DNA from: Mycolicibacter engbaekii
GTDB taxonomy: Bacteria > Actinomycetota > Actinomycetes > Mycobacteriales > Mycobacteriaceae
DNA length: 64,000 bases
NCBI RefSeq assembly: GCF_002101585.1
Contig: NZ_LQOT01000011.1
Coordinates: 1-64,000, forward strand
Direction of reading: 5' to 3'
A model generated the notes under the pieces. The model was not told where the DNA came from. It made no database searches and saw only the letters and a list, made by a program, of their open reading frames with translations. This document shows, one piece after another, positions 26,477 to 34,120 of the stretch; position 1 is the stretch's first letter; every line of letters starts with the position of its first letter. A program made the translations under genes and the position numbers.

Positions 26477-26911
26477 ATGGGATATCCAGTGGGCGTCGTG
26501 GCGAGCGCAGCGGCGGTAATGGCCTCAGTCGGAATCATCGGCGCTCCCGTGGCCGCCGCGCAGCCGGATATCTACTTCGTCGTATCTCCGAGTGGAAACA
26601 TCGCGTGCGCGGTAGGCCCTGACTGGGTCCGGTGCGACATCCAGGATCGCGATTGGTCACCACCGCCGCGGCCGTCGGACTGTCCGAGCCAGACCGGATA
26701 CGGGCAGGGCATTCAGCTCGACGCCTACGGTAAGGCGCAGTTCGTCTGTGCCGGAGACACCACGTTCGGCGGGGACGCGAGAACCCTCAAATACGGCGAA
26801 CGTGACAGTACGACCACCCATCTGTGCACCAGCGAGACGTCCGGTATCCGGTGCGAGAACCGGGACGACCACGGCTTCATCATCAGCCGCGAGTCTTACG
26901 AACTCTTCTGA
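26477..26911 (+). CDS. Small secreted DUF6636-type protein
   Basis: 144 aa from ATG at 26477. Residues 1-29 form a signal peptide ending AAAQP. The mature part has six cysteines (SGNIACAV, VRCDI, SDCPS, QFVCAG, HLCTS, GIRCEN), which suggests a disulfide-bonded exported domain. DUF6636 members are common secreted mycobacterial proteins of unknown role. The 3' end meets the convergent lipoprotein gene with a gap of 10 bp. Confidence 0.72.
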   Translation: MGYPVGVVASAAAVMASVGIIGAPVAAAQPDIYFVVSPSGNIACAVGPDWVRCDIQDRDWSPPPRPSDCPSQTGYGQGIQLDAYGKAQFVCAGDTTFGGDARTLKYGERDSTTTHLCTSETSGIRCENRDDHGFIISRESYELF

Positions 26912-26921
26912 GCAGGGTCGT

Positions 26922-27743
26922 TCACCGCTGCGCCAACACCGCCATCTCCGGTGCCAGCACATCGGTCAGTGCCGACCACGGCACCGTGATCACCGGCAGC
27001 CCGTGTGCGAACTGGTAGTCGGCGAAATGCAGTTCCATACCCTGCTCGGTCGGAATCCAGTTCGCGAAGTTCGCGGCGACCGGTCGGTTGCCGGGTTCGT
27101 CGGCCATCGGGGTGCCATCGCCATAGACGTCCGGCCAAATCTGTTTGGTCTGCTGTGAAAGTCGCTCGAGGCCGGCTTGCTCATCGGCGAACAGGTCTGT
27201 GAGCGTGATCGGTTTGGCCGTGCGACTGTCGATCACCACCGTGCTCACATAGTTGCTCGGGTGTGCTGCGCCTTGTGCGTAGTAGACACCGGTGAGAAGT
27301 TGCGCAATCGCCGTGGGCCGAAACGTCAGCGTCGGCGTCACTTCGAAGGTCCATGATGATGCGCCGGTGCCGGCATCACGGCGCACCTGGTCGATCTGGT
27401 CGCGGGCTGACGCTTCACCGGCTTTGTTGAAAGCCTGGGCCACCAGCGGATCGCCTTCGGACACCTGGCCCACTTCAGCGTGCCAGTGCCCGTCGCCGCC
27501 TGGGGTGGCGCCCTCGATCACGGTGGCGGTGACGGCGTAGCTCCTACCGTTGGACACCTGTGCATCCGGCGTGGCCGACGGCAGGGACGCCTCCGATGCC
27601 TCCGGCGCTTCCGACGGCGCGGAGGTAGTCCGGGTCGGCGTCGGTTGTGTTGGTGCCGAGCGCGTTTCGGCGGTACACGACGCGATCAGGGCGGAGGTCG
27701 CCAGGACGATCACGGCGGCCGATGCCAGCCTTGTCCTACCCAT
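26922..27743 (-). CDS. Putative lipoprotein with RsiV-like (DUF3298) domain
   Basis: 273 aa from ATG at 27743. The N-terminus MGRTRLASAAVIVLATSALIASC has a lipobox (IASC), followed by a Thr/Ser/Pro-rich linker (to about residue 65). The C-terminal domain resembles DUF3298/RsiV: YYAQGAAHPSNYVSTVVID and PITLTDLF. Such domains bind lysozyme-type ligands in RsiV, or polysaccharides. It is divergent from the lasso ABC transporter with 226 bp between starts; a role as a lasso-cluster sensor is speculative. Confidence 0.75.
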   Translation of the reverse strand: MGRTRLASAAVIVLATSALIASCTAETRSAPTQPTPTRTTSAPSEAPEASEASLPSATPDAQVSNGRSYAVTATVIEGATPGGDGHWHAEVGQVSEGDPLVAQAFNKAGEASARDQIDQVRRDAGTGASSWTFEVTPTLTFRPTAIAQLLTGVYYAQGAAHPSNYVSTVVIDSRTAKPITLTDLFADEQAGLERLSQQTKQIWPDVYGDGTPMADEPGNRPVAANFANWIPTEQGMELHFADYQFAHGLPVITVPWSALTDVLAPEMAVLAQR

Positions 27744-27969
27744 CAGCTGCCCGATCTTCTCCGATTGTGAGCGCCACCAGCAGATCATCGCACCTTCGTC
27801 GTGGTCGGATGCGCTGTTTGGCGCCGGAGATTGTCGCCAAGCAGCGGAAGTTCCCGGCCGCGAATCCATATCGGACGGATCTCATGCCGGTGCGGCCGTG
27901 GGTCTGTCATCGTGGGTGTCATCGAGCCGGTCGACCACCCCCGCAACGCCGTGAACCAGGAGCACATCG

Positions 27970-29847
27970 ATGTACGTTCGCCGCAGTCTGGCGATGCTGG
28001 ATGCAGTGCGCGGCTCGGTGCTGCTCTGCGCGCTGCTGGGACTGTGCGTCACGGCGCTGCCGTTCGTCGCGAACGCGGCCTTCGGACCGCTGATGCAGGC
28101 GGTCGCGGCTGCGGGCATGAGCGGGGGCCTCGCCGAGGTGTGGGGTTCGCATGGCTCCCTGCTGAGCCGCGAGGGCGGCGGTGCGGGCCTGATCGGGTGG
28201 CTGGCGACACCGATGACCTTCGCGACATTGCTGGCCATCTGGTCGATTTCGCTGGTGGCAGCGCAGGCTCTGAGCTTCGCCAATGCCTGGATAGGCGCAC
28301 ACGTCGAGCGAAAGCTGCTGACCGCGATCCTGCAGCGGGTGCACGACCATATTCAGTCGCTGTCGCTGGATTTCTTCATCGGTGCGCGCAGCGGTGCGTT
28401 GATCCAGCGGGTACAGCTGGAGGCGCCGTGCGTGCAGCGGCTGTTGACCGAATGCGTTGTCCCGCCGGCGGTGGACGCCGTGGTGTTGGTCGTCGCACTG
28501 TGCTATCTGCTGGCGCTGTCCTGGCCGATGACGATCGTGGCGCTGGTGTTGACACCGCTGGCGCTGGTGGCGCTGCGCTTCGCCGGCAGAGGCCTCCAGG
28601 CGGCCACGCAGCGCGCGATGCTGGCGAATCGGTCGATGGGCAGTGAACTCGCCGAGACCACCAGTGGGATCGCCGATATCCAGGTTTTCAACGCGGGGAG
28701 CCGGCGCAGCGAACTGTTCCGCGAGTCCTCGATGGCGGCGACGAAGAACATGGCGTGGATGCGGATCTGGATGCAGGCGTCCACCCATGGCGTCCAGGTC
28801 TTCATCGCGCTGAGCACGGTCTTGGTGTTGCTCAGCGGGATCGCGTGGGGCGACCGGTTCGGTCTGAGCTTTGCCGGCCTGGTGGTGTTCATCGCCTATG
28901 TGCCGACGATGTTTGCGGCCGTGCAGCGAATGGTGCTGGCGTACACGACGTATAAGTCGATCCTGCCCCACGTCGCATCGACGTACGAACTACTCGACAC
29001 CGAACCGACGGTGCGCGATCGACCGGATGCCGCGGCACTGCCCGCGGTCCGCGGAAACCTGGTATTCGACGACGTGTCGTTCAGTTATTCGCCGCAACAG
29101 AAGGTTCTCGACGGCCTGTCCTTCTCGGTTGAAGCAGGGGAGACGGTCGCGCTGGTGGGTCCGATCGGGTCCGGCAAGTCGACCGTCTTCAATCTGATGC
29201 TGCGGTTCCTGGAGCCCCAGCGTGGACGGATCCTGTTGGACGGCAACGATATCAGTGCGGTGACGTTGCACTCGCTGCGGGAACAGGTATCCAAGCTCGC
29301 GCAGTTCCCGTTCTACCTGAAGGACACGATTCGAGAGAACGTGCGGCTGGGCAGACACGACGCCACCGACAGCGACGTCGAAGAGGCCTGCAGACTGGCC
29401 CACGTCCATGCGGTGATCGTCGATCCGGCCAAGGTGCGTGACGGCTACGACACCGTCGTGGACCTCGAGGTGCCGTCGGGGGGACAGAAGCGGCTGATCG
29501 CATTCGCCCGGTGCCTGCTTCGCCGGCCGCAGGTGCTGCTGCTCGACGAGCCGACGGAGAACCTGGATGCCGATCAGCGGGCCCGCGTGACCGCGGTGAT
29601 CCGGGAATACGCCCAATCCCGGACCTGCCTGGTGGTCAGCCACGACATGGATTTCATTGCGGCCGTGGCAGACCGGATCATCGTGCTGAACCACGGCAGG
29701 GCCGTGGAGCAGGGCACTCATGCGGACTTGCTGGATCGCGGGGGTCTGTACAAGCAGCTCTACGAAGCCGACAACGACTCCGCGCAATCGGGTGGTCCTG
29801 CGCAGACCGACGGCTCCGCCGCCTTGCAGGGCGCTGTTGTCGAGTGA
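27970..29847 (+). CDS. Lasso-peptide-type ABC exporter (fused TMD-NBD, D protein)
   Basis: 625 aa, with a transmembrane domain of about six helices (residues 10-310) and a nucleotide-binding domain. Walker A is GPIGSGKST (about 397), the signature loop is VPSGGQKRL rather than LSGGQ, Walker B is VLLLDEPTENLD and the switch is VVSHD. A CCAGGAGC site precedes the ATG at 27970. Half-transporters of this type export lasso peptides and give self-immunity. The gene is convergent with the precursor gene, whose stop is 19 bp away. The C-terminal 35 residues are low-complexity. Without the neighbours it would be just an ABC half-exporter. Confidence 0.85.
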   Translation: MYVRRSLAMLDAVRGSVLLCALLGLCVTALPFVANAAFGPLMQAVAAAGMSGGLAEVWGSHGSLLSREGGGAGLIGWLATPMTFATLLAIWSISLVAAQALSFANAWIGAHVERKLLTAILQRVHDHIQSLSLDFFIGARSGALIQRVQLEAPCVQRLLTECVVPPAVDAVVLVVALCYLLALSWPMTIVALVLTPLALVALRFAGRGLQAATQRAMLANRSMGSELAETTSGIADIQVFNAGSRRSELFRESSMAATKNMAWMRIWMQASTHGVQVFIALSTVLVLLSGIAWGDRFGLSFAGLVVFIAYVPTMFAAVQRMVLAYTTYKSILPHVASTYELLDTEPTVRDRPDAAALPAVRGNLVFDDVSFSYSPQQKVLDGLSFSVEAGETVALVGPIGSGKSTVFNLMLRFLEPQRGRILLDGNDISAVTLHSLREQVSKLAQFPFYLKDTIRENVRLGRHDATDSDVEEACRLAHVHAVIVDPAKVRDGYDTVVDLEVPSGGQKRLIAFARCLLRRPQVLLLDEPTENLDADQRARVTAVIREYAQSRTCLVVSHDMDFIAAVADRIIVLNHGRAVEQGTHADLLDRGGLYKQLYEADNDSAQSGGPAQTDGSAALQGAVVE

Positions 29848-29866
29848 CCGTACGCCGGTTAGGCGC

Positions 29867-30037
29867 TCAGGCGCGCGGGGGCAGCGGTGCCGCCGTCTCG
29901 GGAGTGTCGCAGTGGCGGTTGTACCAGCCCATGTAGCCGTAGCCCGTGCTGCTGTCGGAGAGGTAGTTCCCGCTGCCCTGGGTGGTGGCGCGGACGTCGC
30001 CTACGTGCACGACCTGCGGGGGCGAATAGCTGCGCAT
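29867..30037 (-). CDS. Lasso peptide precursor (A), 56 aa
   Basis: A short gene, ATG at 30037 with GGAGGT 9 nt upstream and stop TGA at 29867-29869. The leader is MRSYSPPQVVHVGDVRATTQ (residues 1-20). It fits the YxxPxLxxxGxxxxxT lasso leader rule at Y4, P7, V9 (for L), G13 and T19, the last at position -2 before the core. The 36-residue core begins GSGNYLSDSSTG: Gly21 is core position 1 and Asp28 is core position 8, which predicts an 8-membered G1-D8 macrolactam. The tail of 28 residues holds YGYMGWYNRHC and one Cys, then an acidic, proline-rich end that may be trimmed. It lies 90 bp after the cyclase gene. It is too short for the usual ORF cutoffs. Confidence 0.85.
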   Translation of the reverse strand: MRSYSPPQVVHVGDVRATTQGSGNYLSDSSTGYGYMGWYNRHCDTPETAAPLPPRA

Positions 30038-30126
30038 CCTTCTAAGACCTCCATGATCGGTGGATCGCTGACCTGGTTACAAAAATGTACTTGTTGCCAA
30101 GGATGGCGACCAGGTGTTTGGCAGAA

Positions 30127-31890
30127 TCAGTGCGTGGGCGCCGCGGACGGTCCGGTCAGCAGTCGCGGAGCGCCCACGTGATGCAGGTGGCGCAGCCAGA
30201 CCTCGATCTGGATCGCGGTGTAGAACTGGGCGACGGCGCCGATCCGGCCCGCGGCGCGCAGCGCATCAGTCCACGCATCGGCGTCGGCGTAGCCGCGGTC
30301 CACCAGCTGCGGGCGTTCGCCCAGGTACTCGCGCCATCGGGAGTTGCGCTCGAAGCCGTGCAGCATGGCCTCGTCGGCGATCGGCTTGGACCGTCGCCGA
30401 AGGACCTTCTCGCTGACCAGTCCCGCGAAGGCGTATCGCTGCACTGCTCGGTCGACCCGGGGATCCACCGCGATGTCCCACGGGGTGGTCATCGCCAAGT
30501 CGACCAACGGCGGCGTCAGCAACGGATGCCGCAGGTCGAACGTGGCCGGCGGAAAGATGTGGCGGCTTCGGGCGAATTCCACGCCGCGCAGCACGTTCTC
30601 GACAACGGCCTGGCCGTGAACCGTCGGCGCCCGCATGGTCGTGGTGACCTGGGTGCGGCCTTGCAGATGATGGCCGTCGACGTACTCCCGGCGTAACCAC
30701 GGTGCCGCATCGGCGATGCGCGCCGACGGTTGCAGCGCCAGGGTTCGTCCGCTTCGCCATCGGCGCCGGCCCTCGACGGCCGCACGTCGCACCCAGAACC
30801 CGGCGGAACGGCCCAGTTCGGACTCGGCACTCCACCGCAGCGCCTCGCGCCGCAGCGCTGCCAGCCGTCCGGCGCGCAGCAGGTCGGCCAGGTACCAGGG
30901 CAGCAGACCCGCGAAGAACACCGCATCGCCGCCTTCCCCGGTCAACAGGGTCGATACGCCCAGCTCCTGCGCGACGGTCTCTTCGGCGGCGCTGGGCGCC
31001 CAGTTGAGAATCCGCCGGGTCGGTGCGGGCAGGAAGACGCCCAGGTCGGGTCCCGCGGCGAAGGTGGCGTGCTCGGTGGCGTCAATGGGATGCCACGACA
31101 CCGGTGTGGCTTCCAGAGCCGCGCGAACCCACGACGACTCGTCGCTGCCCGGGTGACCGGGATGAACGAAGCTCAGCGCATGGATCGGCGCCACAGCAGT
31201 GGCGGCGGCCAAGACCGTCGAGGTGTCCAGGCCGCCCGACAACTCGACCGCCTGGGCGCCATCGGACGACAACGCCGCTGCGACGGCGCGCTTGACGGTG
31301 TCGCGCAGGAGCTCCTGGTGACCGTCGAAGGTCTCCCGGAGCGGTTCCGCCGACGGCCGCCAGCCCCCGCGCAGCCGGGGACGGCCCGTCTGGCAGGTGG
31401 CGAATTGGCCCATTTCCAGCCGTCGTATGCCGCGGTAGGGGGTCCGCGGGCCCAGGTGCATGCCCGTGCTGAACATGTCGGCCAGATATTCTTCGTCCAG
31501 TTCGCGCCAGGCTCCGGTCTCACGGACTAGCGCTCCCAGGTCCGTCGACACCACGGTCGAACTCGGGCGGGCGGCGTAGTAGAGCGGCCGCAGGCCCATC
31601 CGGTCGCCGATCAGCACGGCATCGGAGGCGCTCACGACCACAGCCGCGTACTCGCCGATGAGGTGCTCGACGGCATCGGCCCGCCATCGCCGAATCCCGG
31701 CTTCCACGATCCGGCCCGGCGAGGCCGATGTGGGCAGGTTCAGCTCGGTGCGCAGCGGGCCGGGATGCGCCAGGTAGCCGTGGAACCAGACGGCGGTGTC
31801 GCCGACGACCTCATGCTCCGGCCAACCCTGGGTCGGGGCCTGCGCGTCGGTGGGCAGCGATACCAGAAACCCCTGAAGTTCGGCCGGCAT
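30127..31890 (-). CDS. Lasso cyclase (C protein), asparagine-synthetase-like
   Basis: 587 aa from ATG at 31890, overlapping the B gene stop by 1 bp. The N-terminal glutaminase-like half (about 1-180) lacks the catalytic Cys at position 2. The synthetase half has the ATP-pyrophosphatase motif as ELSGGLDTSTVL (218-227) and LLTGEGGDAVFF (about 310). Lasso cyclases adenylate the side-chain carboxylate of Asp/Glu at core position 7-9 and form the isopeptide bond with the core N-terminus. Here the target would be Asp8 of the adjacent precursor. An ordinary AsnB would retain Cys2, which argues against an amino-acid biosynthesis role. Confidence 0.9.
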   Translation of the reverse strand: MPAELQGFLVSLPTDAQAPTQGWPEHEVVGDTAVWFHGYLAHPGPLRTELNLPTSASPGRIVEAGIRRWRADAVEHLIGEYAAVVVSASDAVLIGDRMGLRPLYYAARPSSTVVSTDLGALVRETGAWRELDEEYLADMFSTGMHLGPRTPYRGIRRLEMGQFATCQTGRPRLRGGWRPSAEPLRETFDGHQELLRDTVKRAVAAALSSDGAQAVELSGGLDTSTVLAAATAVAPIHALSFVHPGHPGSDESSWVRAALEATPVSWHPIDATEHATFAAGPDLGVFLPAPTRRILNWAPSAAEETVAQELGVSTLLTGEGGDAVFFAGLLPWYLADLLRAGRLAALRREALRWSAESELGRSAGFWVRRAAVEGRRRWRSGRTLALQPSARIADAAPWLRREYVDGHHLQGRTQVTTTMRAPTVHGQAVVENVLRGVEFARSRHIFPPATFDLRHPLLTPPLVDLAMTTPWDIAVDPRVDRAVQRYAFAGLVSEKVLRRRSKPIADEAMLHGFERNSRWREYLGERPQLVDRGYADADAWTDALRAAGRIGAVAQFYTAIQIEVWLRHLHHVGAPRLLTGPSAAPTH

Positions 31891-32588
31891 CAGGCCTGCT
31901 GGATCACGGTGAAGCGCTGCAGGACAGCAGCACTCTCGTTGAGCGCGACGCCGTCCAACTCCACCCATGCATGGGCTTCGAACGGGTAAAGCGCAACTCC
32001 TATCACGTGCTGAGCCGGCCACCCGGCCGTCCGGAGGAAGCGGGTCAGGGCCAGGGAACGCGGCAGACAGTCCAGTGGCGCTTGGCGGGCGGGATAGATG
32101 CCCTCGGCGGTGCGAAAGCGCTGTGTCACCAGCCGCAGCTCTGCCCGTGGCTCCGTGGTGTCGGCGATCGGCTGGGTGCGCTCGCGGTAGGCGGCGGCGA
32201 AACCCCGTCGCAGGGCGCGGTCTGCACTTGCTCGTTCCCGCAAGGCGCGCACGAGCGTCGGCCGCCGCCGCGGGGCGCGGACGGCACGCGGGGTGTCGGG
32301 CTGTGGTGTCCGGACCAGCCGGCCCGCGGCCACCTGTGCGGCGGCGAACTCGGCGATGTCGGCCTCCACGGCAGCCGCCGGAACCCCGTATTCGCCGGCC
32401 AGGCCCGCGATATCGCGCTCCTTCGGCGGCCGGGCCAGCTGCGCCCACATTGCCGTGCCGATCTCATCGACCACGTCATAGCGGCCGGCAGACAGGTCAA
32501 GCAGCACCAGCCGGCCGGCTACCTCGGCGCACCGCAGGGTGGGCGCGCAGAACAGCTGGGGCAGTGACCTGGGTCCAAGATTTTGCAC
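31890..32588 (-). CDS. Fused lasso RRE/peptidase (B1-B2) protein
   Basis: 232 aa from GTG at 32588; TTG at 32621 is an alternative, and no clear Shine-Dalgarno sequence decides. Residues 12-92 look like a PqqD-type RiPP recognition element (RLVLLDLSAGRYDVVDEIGTAMW). The C-terminal domain is the transglutaminase-like peptidase: Cys174 in PLDCLPRSLALTRFL and His207 in AHAWVELDG, with Asp212 as a candidate third residue. The RRE binds the leader and the peptidase removes it. In most actinobacterial clusters B1 and B2 are separate genes, so this fusion is unusual. It overlaps the cyclase by 1 bp. Confidence 0.86.
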   Translation of the reverse strand: MQNLGPRSLPQLFCAPTLRCAEVAGRLVLLDLSAGRYDVVDEIGTAMWAQLARPPKERDIAGLAGEYGVPAAAVEADIAEFAAAQVAAGRLVRTPQPDTPRAVRAPRRRPTLVRALRERASADRALRRGFAAAYRERTQPIADTTEPRAELRLVTQRFRTAEGIYPARQAPLDCLPRSLALTRFLRTAGWPAQHVIGVALYPFEAHAWVELDGVALNESAAVLQRFTVIQQA

Positions 32589-32712
32589 GGTGTCGGGTGA
32601 TTGTCGAGGTTGCTGGGCCAAGAAGGCGACGTGAGGCGCGCCCAATAGTGCAGTTATACGCCCACATTTCCGAAATCGCGGCAGAAACCGCAAACCCCGT
32701 CGCTGCGGGACG

Positions 32713-33927
32713 TCAATCGCAGACCAGCTGCAGGCTCTCCAGCCGCCGGACCAGCAGGCTCGGCAACCATCTGCCCACATCGGCAGCGCGCAGTTCGGTG
32801 GTGTTCGCGAGCAGTTGGCCGATGACGATCTGCGCTTCCAATCGCGCGAGGGCGGCACCCACGCAAAAGTGGATGCCCTTCCCGAAGGTGATGTGCATCT
32901 TCCCGCCCGGACGGTCCAGCCTGAATTGGTCGGGATCGTCGAAGTGGGCCGGATCGCGGTTCGCCGCACCCCACAGCAACAGCAGGCGCGAATCGGCGGG
33001 AAGCCGCACGCCGCATAGTTCGGTGTCGTTGACCACGTGCCGATAGTGACCCCGAAACGGGGGCTCGTATCGCAGCACTTCCTCGAGGAATGCACCGAGC
33101 AGCTCCGGCTGCCGGCGCAGCTGGCGCTGGACGTCTTGGTGCGTGGCCAGAATCCACGCCGCAGAGCCGATCAGGGACGCCGTTGATTCGCCGCCGGCGC
33201 TGAACAAGATGATCATCATGGTCAGCGCGGTCAGGTCCTCGAGCTCGCCGCGCGCGCAGGCCATGGCCAGGTCGCCCAGCAGATTGTCCTGAGGATCTGC
33301 GGCGGCCCGTTGGAACTGATCGGCGATGTAGCCCGCCAGCTCCATCACGGCCATGCCGGCCGCGGTGAGCTGGTCTTCGCTGACCAGCCCCTCGACCACC
33401 TGGGTCGCCGCGTACCCCCAGCGGACCAGCTTGTCGGTGTCGGAGTCGGGTACGCCGATGATGCGTCCCACGATCATCATCGGGAGCCGATTCGCCATGG
33501 CGCCCATCCACTCGATACGCCCCTGGCTCAGCTGGGCGTTCCACAGCTGCTCGCCGGTCTCGGCGATAAACGGCTCGAACGCTTTGATTCGCTTGGCCGC
33601 CAATTGTGGAAGCAGCGCTTTGCGGTGCATGGCGTGGGCGGGTTCGTCGGCGGTGGCCAGCACATGGCCCTTGCCGCCCAGACCCTCCATCGCAAACGTG
33701 CCGACGTCGCCGCCGGGCTGATAGGTCATGGTCGCGGTCAGGTTCGAGGAGAAGTCCTCGGGCCGGGCAATGGCCTCGTTCACCGCATCCCAGCGGCACA
33801 CCGCGTAAAAACCCGAGTCGCCGATGCGATGAACCGGTGCGCTCTCGGTCATGCGCCGGTAGAGCGGGTACGGGTCCTGCACGTAGTTGTCATCGAACAA
33901 CAGCATGCCCAGCTGGCCTTCGCGCAT
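32713..33927 (-). CDS. Cytochrome P450 near the lasso cluster
   Basis: 404 aa from ATG at 33927 (MREGQLGMLLFDDNYVQDP); an upstream GTG at 34002 is possible. The I-helix is LFSAGGESTASLIGSA, ExxR is EEVLRYEPP and the haem loop is FGKGIHFCVGAALARLE. Bacterial soluble P450 of unassigned family. It is on the same strand as the lasso B gene, 124 bp upstream, and divergent from a TetR gene. It may either tailor the lasso peptide (oxidation is rare there) or form an independent TetR-controlled unit. The second reading is more usual in mycobacteria. Confidence 0.88.
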   Translation of the reverse strand: MREGQLGMLLFDDNYVQDPYPLYRRMTESAPVHRIGDSGFYAVCRWDAVNEAIARPEDFSSNLTATMTYQPGGDVGTFAMEGLGGKGHVLATADEPAHAMHRKALLPQLAAKRIKAFEPFIAETGEQLWNAQLSQGRIEWMGAMANRLPMMIVGRIIGVPDSDTDKLVRWGYAATQVVEGLVSEDQLTAAGMAVMELAGYIADQFQRAAADPQDNLLGDLAMACARGELEDLTALTMMIILFSAGGESTASLIGSAAWILATHQDVQRQLRRQPELLGAFLEEVLRYEPPFRGHYRHVVNDTELCGVRLPADSRLLLLWGAANRDPAHFDDPDQFRLDRPGGKMHITFGKGIHFCVGAALARLEAQIVIGQLLANTTELRAADVGRWLPSLLVRRLESLQLVCD

Positions 33928-34053
33928 CGTCACTTCGTCACGCTGACCGGTGCACACGTGGTGCGTCAACCATCGAAGCCAATGTTGAGATTCGCCGATC
34001 ACCCGCGGCGGGTGCGTGCCGTTTCAGGCCGCTGAATGCACCAGCGCGAATGC

Positions 34054-34088
34054 TGAGATTAATGTCTGATTATGTCTCAACCCTGAGA
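34054..34088. promoter_or_regulatory. Candidate TetR operator (TGAGA/TCTCA repeats)
   Basis: TGAGA at 34054-34058 and TCTCA at 34075-34079 form an inverted pair, and TCTCAACCCTGAGA (34075-34088) is a second palindrome. They lie between the P450 and the TetR start, just upstream of the TetR GTG. This arrangement suits autoregulation and control of the P450; inference from position and symmetry. Confidence 0.45.
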
Positions 34089-34120
34089 CGATGCGAACAC
34101 GCGAATCGGGAGGCGGGACC

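Noticed and set aside
30127..31890. Ordinary asparagine synthetase AsnB
   Set aside because: The N-terminal catalytic Cys is absent and the gene sits between lasso B and A, so lasso cyclase fits better.
32589..32712. Second lasso precursor between the P450 and B
   Set aside because: No short frame has the leader pattern with Thr at -2 and a Gly plus Asp/Glu at 7-9.
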